From: a virus
Strand: one strand, 5' to 3'
IMG/VR virus record: IMGVR_UViG_3300044858_000979
Coordinates: 1-36,009 of that record
DNA: 36,009 nt
Every line of letters starts with the position of its first letter. Position 1 is the first letter of the stretch. Positions 8,039 through 16,491 of this stretch are shown here, piece by piece. Below the pieces are notes generated by a model that ran no database searches, was not told the DNA's origin, and was given only the letters and a program-made list of their open reading frames with translations. The translations under genes and the position numbers were made by a program.

Positions 8039-8269
8039 ATGACTAAATCAGAGTGGGCAAACAATATGCTCCAAGACCAAAACTTCTTGGATGTATTTAA
8101 AGAGATGGAAGATTTACAAATGCTACGGTGGGCTAATTCACCGCTTTACGATTACGATGAGCGACAAGATGCTTACACAAAGCTAACAGCCATCCGTGAA
8201 GTAATGGCACATATAGTTGGCATGGCAGATGACCGCAAGATTAATGCCAAACGCTGGAAGATTTTATAG
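8039..8269 (+). CDS. Small protein between portal and scaffold
   Basis: This 76-aa, mostly helical protein is not recognised by name. It has a tryptophan-rich first half (SEWANNMLQDQNFLDVF) and a basic end (DDRKINAKRWKIL). Small proteins in this place are common in podovirus head modules and may take part in head assembly. It is 21 nt after the portal gene and on the same strand. Confidence 0.65.
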   Translation: MTKSEWANNMLQDQNFLDVFKEMEDLQMLRWANSPLYDYDERQDAYTKLTAIREVMAHIVGMADDRKINAKRWKIL

Positions 8270-8313
8270 TATCTATAAAACGTGGCTAGGCGCACTAGCA
8301 TTTGGAGATTTAA

Positions 8314-9282
8314 ATGACTACCGACACCAACCCTAACGGGAGTGACACACAAAGCAATGGAACTATCAATGAAGCACAAAACGCATTCTTAGGTTTAATG
8401 GATGCATCGGAAGCACCCGAAGAAGGGCAAGCAGAAGAGCGACAAGAGCAAGAGAATGAAGAAGGTGGTAACGAGCAAGAAGTTGAGCAAGAAGATAATA
8501 GCTCAGAGGAGTCTGAACCAGACCAAGACGAACAACGGTTTCAAGTTAAAGTCGGTGGCGAGGATAAAGAACTAACCTTAACTGAACTAAAATCACTAGC
8601 GCAACAAGGTGCAGATTACACCAAAAAAACGCAACAAGTAGCAGAGCAACGCAAAGCAGTAGAGGCTGAACAAAAAGCTATTGAAGAAGCCAAATATATG
8701 CGTGATGCTTATGCAGAACGGTTGCAAGCAATGGAGCAGTTACTTAGCTCACAACAACCACAGGAAGACTTGGACTACTTAAAAGAGTCCGACCCTATTG
8801 GTTACGCTGTACGAGTGGCAGAGATGTCGCAGAATAAAGAGAAGTTATACGCAATACAAGCTGAACGTCAACGCATTGCAGAGATGCAACAAGCAGAGCA
8901 ACAGCAAGGAATGCAACAATACCTATCTCAACAGGCTGCTGTACTATCTGAAACGCTACCAGAATATAGCGATCCAGTTAAGGGAGAGGCACTAAGGTCA
9001 GACTTGCGCTCGTTCGCAAAGAACTTAGGATTCTCAGACCAAGAGTTATCAGCAGTACGTGATGCTCGGCACGTTATGGCATTGTATAAGGCAATGCAGT
9101 ACGATAAATTACAACAATCTAAGCCTCAACTAAACAAGAGGGTTAGTGAACCGCCTAAGACTATTAAGTCTGGTAACAGTAATACAGCAACAAATACTGA
9201 CCAGCATAAGAAGGCTATGGCTCAATTACAAAAAACAGGCAAAATCCGTGATGCGGTTTCTGCTTTTGAAAACTTTATTTAA
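8314..9282 (+). CDS. Scaffolding protein
   Basis: This 322-aa protein lies directly before the capsid gene. It starts with a polar, very acidic part (residues about 30-75, rich in E, D and Q), then VKVGGEDKELTLTELKSL, then a long glutamine- and alanine-rich coiled coil (about 100-215) and a basic C-terminal region. An acidic start, long coiled coil and basic end describe scaffolding proteins that bind the capsid shell during assembly and then leave. No protease is found nearby. A GGAG box lies before the ATG. Confidence 0.85.
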   Translation: MTTDTNPNGSDTQSNGTINEAQNAFLGLMDASEAPEEGQAEERQEQENEEGGNEQEVEQEDNSSEESEPDQDEQRFQVKVGGEDKELTLTELKSLAQQGADYTKKTQQVAEQRKAVEAEQKAIEEAKYMRDAYAERLQAMEQLLSSQQPQEDLDYLKESDPIGYAVRVAEMSQNKEKLYAIQAERQRIAEMQQAEQQQGMQQYLSQQAAVLSETLPEYSDPVKGEALRSDLRSFAKNLGFSDQELSAVRDARHVMALYKAMQYDKLQQSKPQLNKRVSEPPKTIKSGNSNTATNTDQHKKAMAQLQKTGKIRDAVSAFENFI

Positions 9283-9291
9283 GGAATTATC

Positions 9292-10236
9292 ATGGCAACA
9301 TATCAAACCTATACCGCCATTGGTCAACGTGAAGACTTGGCTAATGTAATCTACAACATCTCTCCTACAGATACTCCATTCATGACATCTGTTGGTAAGA
9401 CTTCTGCTACTGCCGTATACCACGAGTGGCAAAAAGACAGCTTGGCTGCTGTTAACACTTCTAACGCTGTAGTTGAGGGCGCTGCTGCATCTGATGCAAC
9501 ATTGTCACCTACTACTCGTATTGGTAACCGTACTCAAATCTCTGCTAAAACTGTTAAAGTTTCTGGTACTTTGGAAACAGTTAACAAAGCTGGTCGTAAA
9601 TCTGAGAAAGCATACCAATTGGCTAAGGCTTCTGCCGAAATCAAACGTGACATGGAAGCTATCTTGTTAAGCAACCAAGTTGCTTCTGCTGGTGATGCTA
9701 CAACTGCTCGTACTTTGGGTGGCTTACAAGCATGGTTAAATACCAACTACTCTGGTGGTACTTCTGGTACTGCTGGTGCATCTGGTACTACTGCTCGTGT
9801 AACTGGTACAGACCGTGCATTTACTCAAACTATCTTGAATACAGTTATCCAATCTGCTTATGTTGCAGGTGGTTCACCAACAATCTTGATGGTAACTCCA
9901 GCTCAAAAAGTAGTTGCATCTACATTTGCCGGTATCGCTACACGTTACAAAGATATCCCAAGCAACGTACAAGCATCTATCATCGCTGCTGCTGACGTGT
10001 TTGTTTCAGACTTTGGTACTATCTCTATCGTACCTAACCGTTTCATTCCTAACTCAGACAATGATGACGTAGCATTCTTACTAGACCCAGAAATGGCTTC
10101 AGTAGCTTACTTACGCCCATTCCAAACTAATGAGCTTGCCAAAACTGGCGATGCTGATGTAACTCAACTATTGGTAGAGTACACATTAGAAGTTAAGAAC
10201 GAAGCAGCACACGGTATCATCGCTGACTTAACTTAA
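9292..10236 (+). CDS. Major capsid protein (DUF5309 / SU10 type)
   Basis: This 314-aa protein has the opening of the DUF5309 family, known as the major capsid protein of phage SU10: TYQTYTAIGQREDLANVIYN (residues 3-22), then ISPTDTPFM. The central part contains a glycine/threonine-rich loop (about 145-170), and the end carries DVTQLLVEYTLEVKNEAAHG. It has the HK97 fold by family. Its codons differ from its neighbours: they repeat a small set (GCT, TCT, GGT, ACT), as expected for a gene with very high expression. AAGGAA precedes the ATG and a stable hairpin follows the stop. Confidence 0.93.
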   Translation: MATYQTYTAIGQREDLANVIYNISPTDTPFMTSVGKTSATAVYHEWQKDSLAAVNTSNAVVEGAAASDATLSPTTRIGNRTQISAKTVKVSGTLETVNKAGRKSEKAYQLAKASAEIKRDMEAILLSNQVASAGDATTARTLGGLQAWLNTNYSGGTSGTAGASGTTARVTGTDRAFTQTILNTVIQSAYVAGGSPTILMVTPAQKVVASTFAGIATRYKDIPSNVQASIIAAADVFVSDFGTISIVPNRFIPNSDNDDVAFLLDPEMASVAYLRPFQTNELAKTGDADVTQLLVEYTLEVKNEAAHGIIADLT

Positions 10237-10253
10237 TAGTTAGTTAGATATGT

Positions 10254-10273
10254 GGGGAGGGGAAACTCTCCCC
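10254..10273 (+). other. Stable hairpin with GAAA tetraloop after the capsid gene
   Basis: Eight pairs, GGGGAGGG (10254-10261) with CTCTCCCC (10266-10273) including one G-U, are closed by the tetraloop GAAA (10262-10265), a GNRA type. No T run follows. It could protect the 3' end of the capsid mRNA or act as a weak terminator that lowers expression of the next genes. Confidence 0.65.
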
Positions 10274-10287
10274 CATTATGAGGTCTT

Positions 10288-10605
10288 ATGAGCAATATAA
10301 TATCCAACGGCATTACAGATACATCATTCATAGATAACGGTGATGAGCTAATCATTGCTAAGAGCCAAGACATAACTGGCATTCTTGAGATGAATAAGCG
10401 TGAGTACGCTGCTCAAGACGAACGTAAAAGATGGAGTGAGGATGCATTCGGCAACAAGGTCGCATCTATACCGCTCACAGTATTTTCAGATTTAGAGAAG
10501 CTAGGTATAACACGTGGCTTCGCAGTAATAGATAAGAAACGATTTAACGAATGGTTAAACAATCCCGATAACAGAGCATTTAGAACCAGAGCAGGTAGGA
10601 TATAA
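10288..10605 (+). CDS. Small head-module protein, unknown
   Basis: This 105-aa protein follows the capsid gene. It is polar and charged, with helical RKRWSEDAFGNKVASIPLTV in the middle and a basic, arginine-rich end. I do not recognise the family beyond its frequent position between capsid and adaptor genes in podovirus-like genomes. It overlaps the adaptor start by one base. Confidence 0.65.
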   Translation: MSNIISNGITDTSFIDNGDELIIAKSQDITGILEMNKREYAAQDERKRWSEDAFGNKVASIPLTVFSDLEKLGITRGFAVIDKKRFNEWLNNPDNRAFRTRAGRI

Positions 10606-11225
10606 TGGCATTGACAAACTACGCAGACTTACAGACTACGATTGCCAGTTACCTAGCACGTAGCGATCTAACAGCAATGATTCCTGACTTTATCAGGCTT
10701 GCTGAAACACGTTTACGTAGGGAATTACGTATTCGCCAAATGTTAAAGGTAGTAACCACGACAGCAGTAGCAGGCGATTCTACAGTAGAGTTACCGTCAG
10801 ACTTCTTGCAGATGCGTGACATACACCTAAACACAAACCCAGTAGCAACATTAGAGTACCAGTCACCTAGCGCATTATTCCGTAATTCTCGCACTATGGA
10901 CTCTGGTCTACCGCATCAATATACTGTCCTAGCACAAGAGTTTCAATTATCTCCAGTACCAGACAGTAACTACACAATAGAACTTCTATATTACGCAGCA
11001 CCAGTATTCATGAGCAGCACAGTTCCATCAAATGCGTTTATGGCTATCTGTCCAGACCTGTTACTTTACGGTGCTTTGGGTGAGGCAGAACCTTATCTTA
11101 TGAATGACTCACGTCTACAGACTTGGGCAACAATGTATGACCGAGGTTTAACTGCTTTAACCGTATCAGATGACCAAGGCGAGTATGCTGGGTCACCAAT
11201 TTCAATCTCAATAGCAACACGATAA
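10605..11225 (+). CDS. Head-tail adaptor protein (SU10 type)
   Basis: This 206-aa protein fits the SU10-type adaptor family, which binds the portal ring and carries the nozzle and fibres. Typical features are the helical start NYADLQTTIASYL, the FIRLAETRLRRELRIRQM segment (about residues 28-45), ELPSDFLQMRDI (about 64-75) and the DLLLYGALGEAEPYL segment (about 150-164). It is placed between capsid and fibre genes, as in related phages. The family call is from motif recall. Confidence 0.8.
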   Translation: MALTNYADLQTTIASYLARSDLTAMIPDFIRLAETRLRRELRIRQMLKVVTTTAVAGDSTVELPSDFLQMRDIHLNTNPVATLEYQSPSALFRNSRTMDSGLPHQYTVLAQEFQLSPVPDSNYTIELLYYAAPVFMSSTVPSNAFMAICPDLLLYGALGEAEPYLMNDSRLQTWATMYDRGLTALTVSDDQGEYAGSPISISIATR

Positions 11226-11235
11226 AGGAATTATT

Positions 11236-11622
11236 ATGTCAGAAATGTCCAACTACCTAGAAAATGCGCTGATTAATGTAACGTTACGAGGCACAGCTTA
11301 CACAGCACCAACAACAATTTACGTTGCACTATTTACTAGCGACCCTACCGATGCCGGTAGCGGTACAGAAGTATCTGGTGGCTCTTACGCACGAACAGCA
11401 GTAACCTTTGCTGCACCATCTAACGGTGCTAGCCTATCTAACGCAGACTGCACATTCCCACAATGTACTGTAGCATGGGGTACTGTAGGTTGGATTGGTC
11501 TATACGATGCATTAACTACTGGTAATCTTTTGTACCACACTCCACTAGACGTATCTAAAACAATTGATGTAGGCGATATATTTAAAATTGCATCAGGCAG
11601 TCTTTCAGTTACATTATCTTAG
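11236..11622 (+). CDS. Tail-fibre-associated structural protein
   Basis: This 128-aa beta-rich protein carries the segments TIYVALFTSDPTDAG (about residues 27-41), GTEVSGGSYARTAVTFAAPS (43-62) and a final VGDIFKIASGSLSVTLS. These are common in small phage proteins annotated as tail-fibre or Gp80-like. It is probably a virion part next to the adaptor and fibre. AAAGGA lies before its ATG. Confidence 0.65.
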   Translation: MSEMSNYLENALINVTLRGTAYTAPTTIYVALFTSDPTDAGSGTEVSGGSYARTAVTFAAPSNGASLSNADCTFPQCTVAWGTVGWIGLYDALTTGNLLYHTPLDVSKTIDVGDIFKIASGSLSVTLS

Positions 11623-11631
11623 GGGTAAGTT

Positions 11632-12915
11632 ATGCCTCTTATAGTTAAGGATAGAGTACAGGAAACATCTACCACAACTGGTACTGGAACATTTACGCTT
11701 TCTGGTGCTAATAGTGGTTTTGCTACATTTTCTAGCGCAATAGGTAATGGCAACACAACTTACTACGCTATTGTAGGTGGTACAGAGTGGGAAGTAGGTA
11801 TTGGCACAGTAGGTGCTGGTACGTTAGCAAGGACTACATTACTTGCATCATCTACAGGCTCTGCCATATCGTTTAGCGCAGGCATTAAAAATGTATTCTG
11901 TACCTATCCTGCTAGTAAATCTGTAACCATAGACGATATACAGACGCTAACTAATAAAACAATTAACTTAGCTAGTAATACTTTAACTGGCACAACAGCA
12001 CAATTCAATACGGCTCTTTCAGATGGTGACTTTGCTACTTTAGCTGGTACTGAAACGCTTACCAACAAGACGCTAACTTCACCAACTATTACTGGTGGTG
12101 CATTAAACGGCACATTAGGCGCTACTACACCAAGTACAGTAGTGGCTACCAACGTAAATACACCAAACACATTTGGCTTTAAGAACTTATTGATTGACGC
12201 TGGCTTTACCATCAATCAACGGGGTTATGTTTCTGCAGCTACATTGGCATCAGGTTCTTATGGTCACGATAGATGGAAGGCTGGAGCTAGTGGTGGTAAC
12301 TATACATTTACACAACTAGCATCAAGCACAACCATTACCATTGCGTCAGGCAAGTCTTTAATTCAAGTGGTAGAAGATAAAAATGTAAACGGCACTAGCT
12401 TTGTATTGTCTTGGACAGGGACAGCACAAGCTCGTTATGCAGTTAATAGTGCAACACCTTCAGGCTCTTATGCAGCTAGTCCTATATTGATTACAGGTCA
12501 AACTGTTGGTACAACAATGAGCGTTGAGTTTAATGCAGGAACTTTAAGTAACCCACAACTAGAGCTAGGCTCAACAGCCACATCATTTGATGTGCGTGAC
12601 TATGGTCGTGAGTTGATTATGTGTCAACGGTATTATTTTCAAGATACAAGATTTTTTTCAATATCAACTCAAGGGGCAGCTACAAACGGGCAAACCTATC
12701 CATTTCTTACATTTGTATTGCCTGTATCAATGCGAACTACACCAACAATAACACCATCAGGGTCAACAACATTTAGCGGTGTATCCTCTTATAATAACCA
12801 AACATTAGATGCACAATGGGGATATAGTGGCGGCAATACAGCAATAACATTAAAATTAGATAATCCAGCAACAGGTGCTTTTAATTTACCTATAAAAGTA
12901 AGTGCGGAGCTTTAA
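11632..12915 (+). CDS. Tail fibre, putative receptor-binding protein 1
   Basis: This 427-aa protein begins with an N-terminal beta domain (about residues 1-95). A fibre shaft with two copies of a LTNKT motif ([16 protein letters not shown]; about 106-150) follows, then a [12 protein letters not shown] segment (162-173). The last 250 residues form a carbohydrate-binding-like beta-sandwich ([20 protein letters not shown] onward) with a [10 protein letters not shown] segment near 311. The C-terminal half is the probable host-binding part. A 48-aa protein that looks like a fibre accessory factor follows at once. Confidence 0.8.
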   Translation: MPLIVKDRVQETSTTTGTGTFTLSGANSGFATFSSAIGNGNTTYYAIVGGTEWEVGIGTVGAGTLARTTLLASSTGSAISFSAGIKNVFCTYPASKSVTIDDIQTLTNKTINLASNTLTGTTAQFNTALSDGDFATLAGTETLTNKTLTSPTITGGALNGTLGATTPSTVVATNVNTPNTFGFKNLLIDAGFTINQRGYVSAATLASGSYGHDRWKAGASGGNYTFTQLASSTTITIASGKSLIQVVEDKNVNGTSFVLSWTGTAQARYAVNSATPSGSYAASPILITGQTVGTTMSVEFNAGTLSNPQLELGSTATSFDVRDYGRELIMCQRYYFQDTRFFSISTQGAATNGQTYPFLTFVLPVSMRTTPTITPSGSTTFSGVSSYNNQTLDAQWGYSGGNTAITLKLDNPATGAFNLPIKVSAEL

Positions 12916-12916
12916 T

Positions 12917-13063
12917 ATGACTAAAAAATATAAATTGGAAAATCCTTTTGGAGTTGTTGATTTAGATACAAAATGTTGGATTCCATTTGACCTAGAAAAT
13001 ACAGATTATCAAAAATACTTAGCATGGTTAGAAGAAGGCAATACACCTGAAGCTGCTGATTAA
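12917..13063 (+). CDS. Small fibre-accessory-like protein
   Basis: The ORF encodes 48 residues, starting MTKKYKLENPFGVVDLD and ending with YQKYLAWLEEGNTPEAAD. The ending is typical of small proteins encoded right after phage tail fibres, including the tail of fibre-assembly chaperones. The ATG lies two bases after the fibre stop. I infer a fibre assembly or capping role. Its stop overlaps another possible ORF by TAATG. Confidence 0.6.
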   Translation: MTKKYKLENPFGVVDLDTKCWIPFDLENTDYQKYLAWLEEGNTPEAAD

Positions 13064-13137
13064 TGGAAAATATAATAATCAAAATAAATGCTTTTCTAGC
13101 TAAACTATACATACCATGCAAAGTTCCTGTATGTTAG
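13063..13137 (+). CDS. Possible 24-aa peptide
   Basis: This short ORF starts in a TAATG overlap with the fibre-accessory gene. The product (MENIIIKINAFLAKLYIPCK, four more residues) is amphipathic. It overlaps the next microORF in another frame, so at most one of the two may be a gene. Support is weak. Confidence 0.2.
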   Translation: MENIIIKINAFLAKLYIPCKVPVC

Positions 13138-13178
13138 ACGGATTAGTAGGGTTTGTTATAGTAACTTTATTAGGATAA
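13116..13178 (+). CDS. Possible 20-aa hydrophobic peptide
   Basis: The ORF encodes MQSSCMLDGLVGFVIVTLLG, whose second half is hydrophobic. Its last codons form the GGATAAATTATG junction that also links other genes of the late block, which favours it slightly over the overlapping ORF at 13063. Confidence 0.3.
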   Translation: MQSSCMLDGLVGFVIVTLLG

Positions 13179-13181
13179 ATT

Positions 13182-13895
13182 ATGTTTGGCATAGCAGCAT
13201 TTTCACAAACACCATTTAGTGCAATAGCTGGTCAATTGTTATTAGCATCAGCAAGCATTGATGGAAATGCACTTGTTACTGCTAATGCAAATCAAATTAG
13301 TAGCGCAAATGCTATAATAATAGCTAATGCAGCAGTTACTGCTAGTGGAAATAGAACACGACTAAATTCAGCTCAAATTAATGGGCTTGCAGCAGTTAGT
13401 TCCAATGCCATTAGGGTTAGGACATCAACTGGCAGTATTAATGCGTTAGCAAGCGTTTCTAGTGGTTCTAGCGTTATATATAGCGCAAATGCCTCAATAA
13501 TAGGAAATGCTACTGTACAATCTAGTGCATTTAGAATAAGAACTGCTGCTGGTAGCATAAATGGTAGTGCAACAGTTACAAGTAACGCAATAAGAACTAG
13601 AACTGCATCAGGATCGGTAGTCGGGCTTGCTACAGTTACAGCTCTTGGTGGTGTTCAGTACAGCGCAGATGCAAAGATTAATTGTTTTGCTTTAGTAAAT
13701 GCTCAAGGTAGAGCAATATGGAACGGAATATGTGGTATTACAGGTAATGCTACTGTCATTGCTAATGGTACAAAGTTAGGCGATAACTGGACACCAGCAT
13801 TAGAAAGTATCAATACTTGGACAGACACATCAGTAACATCAAACACATGGACAGAAACACCAGTCACTAGCAATACATGGCTTTTAAAGGGATAA
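13182..13895 (+). CDS. Repeat-built structural protein (solenoid-like)
   Basis: After a start typical of phage structural proteins (MFGIAAFSQTPFSAIAG), this 237-aa protein is built of about nine imperfect repeats of 18-23 residues (about 20-205). Each runs roughly G-S-I-N-G-x-A-x-V-x-S-x-A-x-R-x-R-T. The alternation of small and hydrophobic residues suggests a beta-solenoid or stacked beta strands. The end has two copies of an NTWT(D/E)T(S/P)VTS unit before the final NTWLLKG. It is a probable virion protein between the two fibre genes. The repeat DNA differs between units, so this is an old repeat family. Confidence 0.7.
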   Translation: MFGIAAFSQTPFSAIAGQLLLASASIDGNALVTANANQISSANAIIIANAAVTASGNRTRLNSAQINGLAAVSSNAIRVRTSTGSINALASVSSGSSVIYSANASIIGNATVQSSAFRIRTAAGSINGSATVTSNAIRTRTASGSVVGLATVTALGGVQYSADAKINCFALVNAQGRAIWNGICGITGNATVIANGTKLGDNWTPALESINTWTDTSVTSNTWTETPVTSNTWLLKG

Positions 13896-13898
13896 ATT

Positions 13899-14534
13899 AT
13901 GGCTAAGAATAAGATAAGTGAGTTTTCATCAACACCAGCAAACAATACCGACATTGGTGGTATAGACATTGCAGAGGGTTGTGCGCCTAGTGGTATAAAT
14001 AACGCTATCCGTGAGTTGATGGCACAGCTTAAAGACCAGCAAGTAGGTACAGACGCAGACAACTTTACCGTAGGTGGTAACTTAACTGTTACTGGCACGA
14101 CTACCGCTACTGGTGCTATTACTGCTACTGGTGGTGTTACAGGTAATGTTACTGGAGCTACTACTGGCGCACATAATGGTTCTGTTGGTGCAACTACTCC
14201 TAGTACGATAGTGGCTACTACTCTTAATACAGCATCGCTTAAAGGAACTTCAGGTACAGTTGCTGGAGATGGAGTGTATTATACGATAGTAACAACAGGC
14301 GATAATGAAATGCTTATGGTAATGGCATCATGTAGTACATCTGGTAAACATACTAGAGCTACATTTGTTACTGCAACTTCTTTTGGGTCTACATCAACTA
14401 CTGCATTATGTAATACCAATTATAATGGGCAAGGTCAAATAGCACTTCAATGGTCTGGAAATAATTTACAAATCAAAACTACAGAAAGTTTTAGCCCAGC
14501 AACAATAAGTTATAGTTATATCTATTTAGGATAA
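13899..14534 (+). CDS. Tail fibre-like protein 2
   Basis: This 211-aa protein starts with a region common at the N-terminus of podovirus fibres (IAEGCAPSGINNAIRELMAQ, residues 24-43; LKDQQVG 44-50), which usually attaches to the virion. A threonine/glycine-rich shaft (about 55-92) is followed by VGATTPSTIVATTLNT (96-111), nearly the same as a segment of fibre 1. A beta-rich tip of about 95 residues ends in YSYIYLG. It is short for a fibre, so it may be a side fibre or adaptor. Confidence 0.72.
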   Translation: MAKNKISEFSSTPANNTDIGGIDIAEGCAPSGINNAIRELMAQLKDQQVGTDADNFTVGGNLTVTGTTTATGAITATGGVTGNVTGATTGAHNGSVGATTPSTIVATTLNTASLKGTSGTVAGDGVYYTIVTTGDNEMLMVMASCSTSGKHTRATFVTATSFGSTSTTALCNTNYNGQGQIALQWSGNNLQIKTTESFSPATISYSYIYLG

Positions 14535-14565
14535 ATAAGCAAGTAACTTTCTTAGAGATTAAATA

Positions 14566-14814
14566 ATGATTGAAAAAATCCTAACTTTTTTAAATAATAT
14601 CCCATCAGACAAAATATATCATTGTCTAGGTGGGGTTATTCTATTTGCTATCGGTCAATTATTCGGCTACGGTTTGTTATTTACTGTTGTTGGGGCGATT
14701 GGCAAAGAGATTTACGATTACTTGCACCAAGACACACACACTCCAGATGTATGGGATGCAGTAGCCACTACACTAGGCGGTTTATTAGGGTATATAATTT
14801 ACCTTGGCTATTAG
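14566..14814 (+). CDS. Small membrane protein, conserved in phages
   Basis: The 82-aa protein has two or three hydrophobic stretches (about residues 18-33, 35-46 and 66-80) and a conserved pattern: DKIYHCLGG (15-23), GKEIYDYLHQDTHT (46-59) and DVWDAVATTLGGLLGY. Proteins of this type, close to DUF2279/VanZ-like membrane proteins, occur in many phages. The role is unknown; it sits among virion genes and not next to the lysis genes. Confidence 0.65.
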   Translation: MIEKILTFLNNIPSDKIYHCLGGVILFAIGQLFGYGLLFTVVGAIGKEIYDYLHQDTHTPDVWDAVATTLGGLLGYIIYLGY

Positions 14815-14835
14815 CCTACTTTATAAAGGAACACT

Positions 14836-16491
14836 ATGGCTACCCAACGTATAGCATTTACAGAATGGACTCCAGACTTAGCAGGTGTTGCTGAGAACTT
14901 GTCTGTTGCACAGAATGTAGTACCAACTGCGCTAGGCTATAACCCATTCCCATTAGCAGTAGACTATTCTGCTGCTGCAAGTGAAAATCTTAACAATGTA
15001 TTTGCTGGTAAGTTTAGTACGACAACAAGCATATTTGCCGGTGGTGCTACTAAACTATTCAAATTAGATAGTGCTGACTTGAGCATGGATAACGTATCTA
15101 AAAGCGTAGCAAGAACTATTACTAATGTGGCATTAACATCTAACGTAGCAACTATTACAACTTCTTTAGACCACGGGTATAGTACAGGTGATACAGTTAC
15201 TGTAGATGCAAGTAATAATACTTTTGATGGTAGTTATACCATTACATCCACACCAACAACTACAACATTTACATACGCTAAAGTAAATGCCAACATTGCT
15301 AGTGCAAGTGCTACAGGTACTGTTATTGCTGCGGCATATGCCAATGTAGTTAAATGGAACTTTGCTCAGTTTGGCAATACTATTCTTTGCGTTAATAATA
15401 TAAATAAGGTACAGAGTTTTACAATAGGGTCAAGTTTAGCATTTGGCGATTTAAGTGCAGACGCACCAGTTGCTAAATTTCTTACCGTTGTTCGTGACTT
15501 TGTTGTATGCGCTAACTTAGATGCTGGGACAAATTCAAACAAGGTTCAATGGTCTAACATTAACGATGAAGCAAACTGGACATCTGGTGGTGCAAGCCAA
15601 TCTGACTTCCAAATAATTGCCGATGGTGGCAACATTACTGGTCTGACCGGTGGTGAGGTTGGATTAATATTACTAGACCGTGCCATTGTTCGTATGTCTT
15701 ACATTGGCTCACCTTTATTCTTTCAGTTTGACACAATCAGCCGTGGTGTTGGTTGCGTAGAAGGCAACTCTGTTGTTCAGTACGGTGCTATGACTTACTT
15801 CTTAGGAGCAGATGGCTTCTATTCATGTGATGGTTCTACAGTTACCGCCATTGGTACGCAAAAGGTAGACTCATGGTTTTATTCCAATGCAAACATCTCT
15901 AAACTTAACTTGATGTCATCAACCATTGACCCTATTCGTAAGATAGTGGTATGGAAGTTTATAGACAACTTTGCACAAAACACTTTGCTAATCTACAACT
16001 GGCAAGTTCAGAAGTGGTCATCTTGCACAACTGATGTAGATGTTGTTGCTAGTTCTGCCTCTGCTGGTATGACATTAGAAGGCTTAGATTTGTATGGTAA
16101 TATGGACACATTAACCACATCATTAGATGACCAATTATGGACAGGCGGTAAGTTCTTATTTGGTGGTGCTAGGACTACAAAGATAGTGACATTTACTGGT
16201 GCTAACTCTACGGCTACATTGACAACTGGTGACATAGGAAGCGAAGTAACTTCTGTGGTTACATTGGCACGACCAATAGTAGATAATGGCTCTGGGAGCG
16301 TAGCAATTGCTTCTAGGACACTTCTTAGCGCAGTTCCACAGTTAGGTTCATACATTCCAGCAAGTAGCGAGAACCGTGTAGCATTACGCAGTAGCGGTAA
16401 GTACCATCGTTTATCAGTAATTCCTACTGGAAGCAATTGGTCTAATGCCATTGGTATTGATATTGATGTGACTCCACAGGGTACTAGATGA
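14836..16491 (+). CDS. Nozzle/tail-tube-like structural protein
   Basis: This 551-aa beta-rich protein starts with the pattern RIAFTEWTPDLAG, then LSVAQNVVPTALGYNPFP (about residues 22-39). Both are typical of large podovirus tail proteins in this position (SU10 nozzle or P22 gp10-like). Residues about 92-150 hold an inserted beta domain (HGYSTGDTVTV onward), and about 205-300 contain VVCANLDAGTNSNKVQWSNI and ISRGVGCVEGNSVVQYG, in the style of beta-propeller tail proteins. It would form the tail end below the adaptor. The end overlaps the next gene by ATGATG. Confidence 0.75.
   Translation: MATQRIAFTEWTPDLAGVAENLSVAQNVVPTALGYNPFPLAVDYSAAASENLNNVFAGKFSTTTSIFAGGATKLFKLDSADLSMDNVSKSVARTITNVALTSNVATITTSLDHGYSTGDTVTVDASNNTFDGSYTITSTPTTTTFTYAKVNANIASASATGTVIAAAYANVVKWNFAQFGNTILCVNNINKVQSFTIGSSLAFGDLSADAPVAKFLTVVRDFVVCANLDAGTNSNKVQWSNINDEANWTSGGASQSDFQIIADGGNITGLTGGEVGLILLDRAIVRMSYIGSPLFFQFDTISRGVGCVEGNSVVQYGAMTYFLGADGFYSCDGSTVTAIGTQKVDSWFYSNANISKLNLMSSTIDPIRKIVVWKFIDNFAQNTLLIYNWQVQKWSSCTTDVDVVASSASAGMTLEGLDLYGNMDTLTTSLDDQLWTGGKFLFGGARTTKIVTFTGANSTATLTTGDIGSEVTSVVTLARPIVDNGSGSVAIASRTLLSAVPQLGSYIPASSENRVALRSSGKYHRLSVIPTGSNWSNAIGIDIDVTPQGTR

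Noticed and set aside
16008-16451. 147-aa minus-strand ORF in the nozzle-like gene
   Set aside because: Antisense shadow with no start signals; the plus frame is continuous and family-like.
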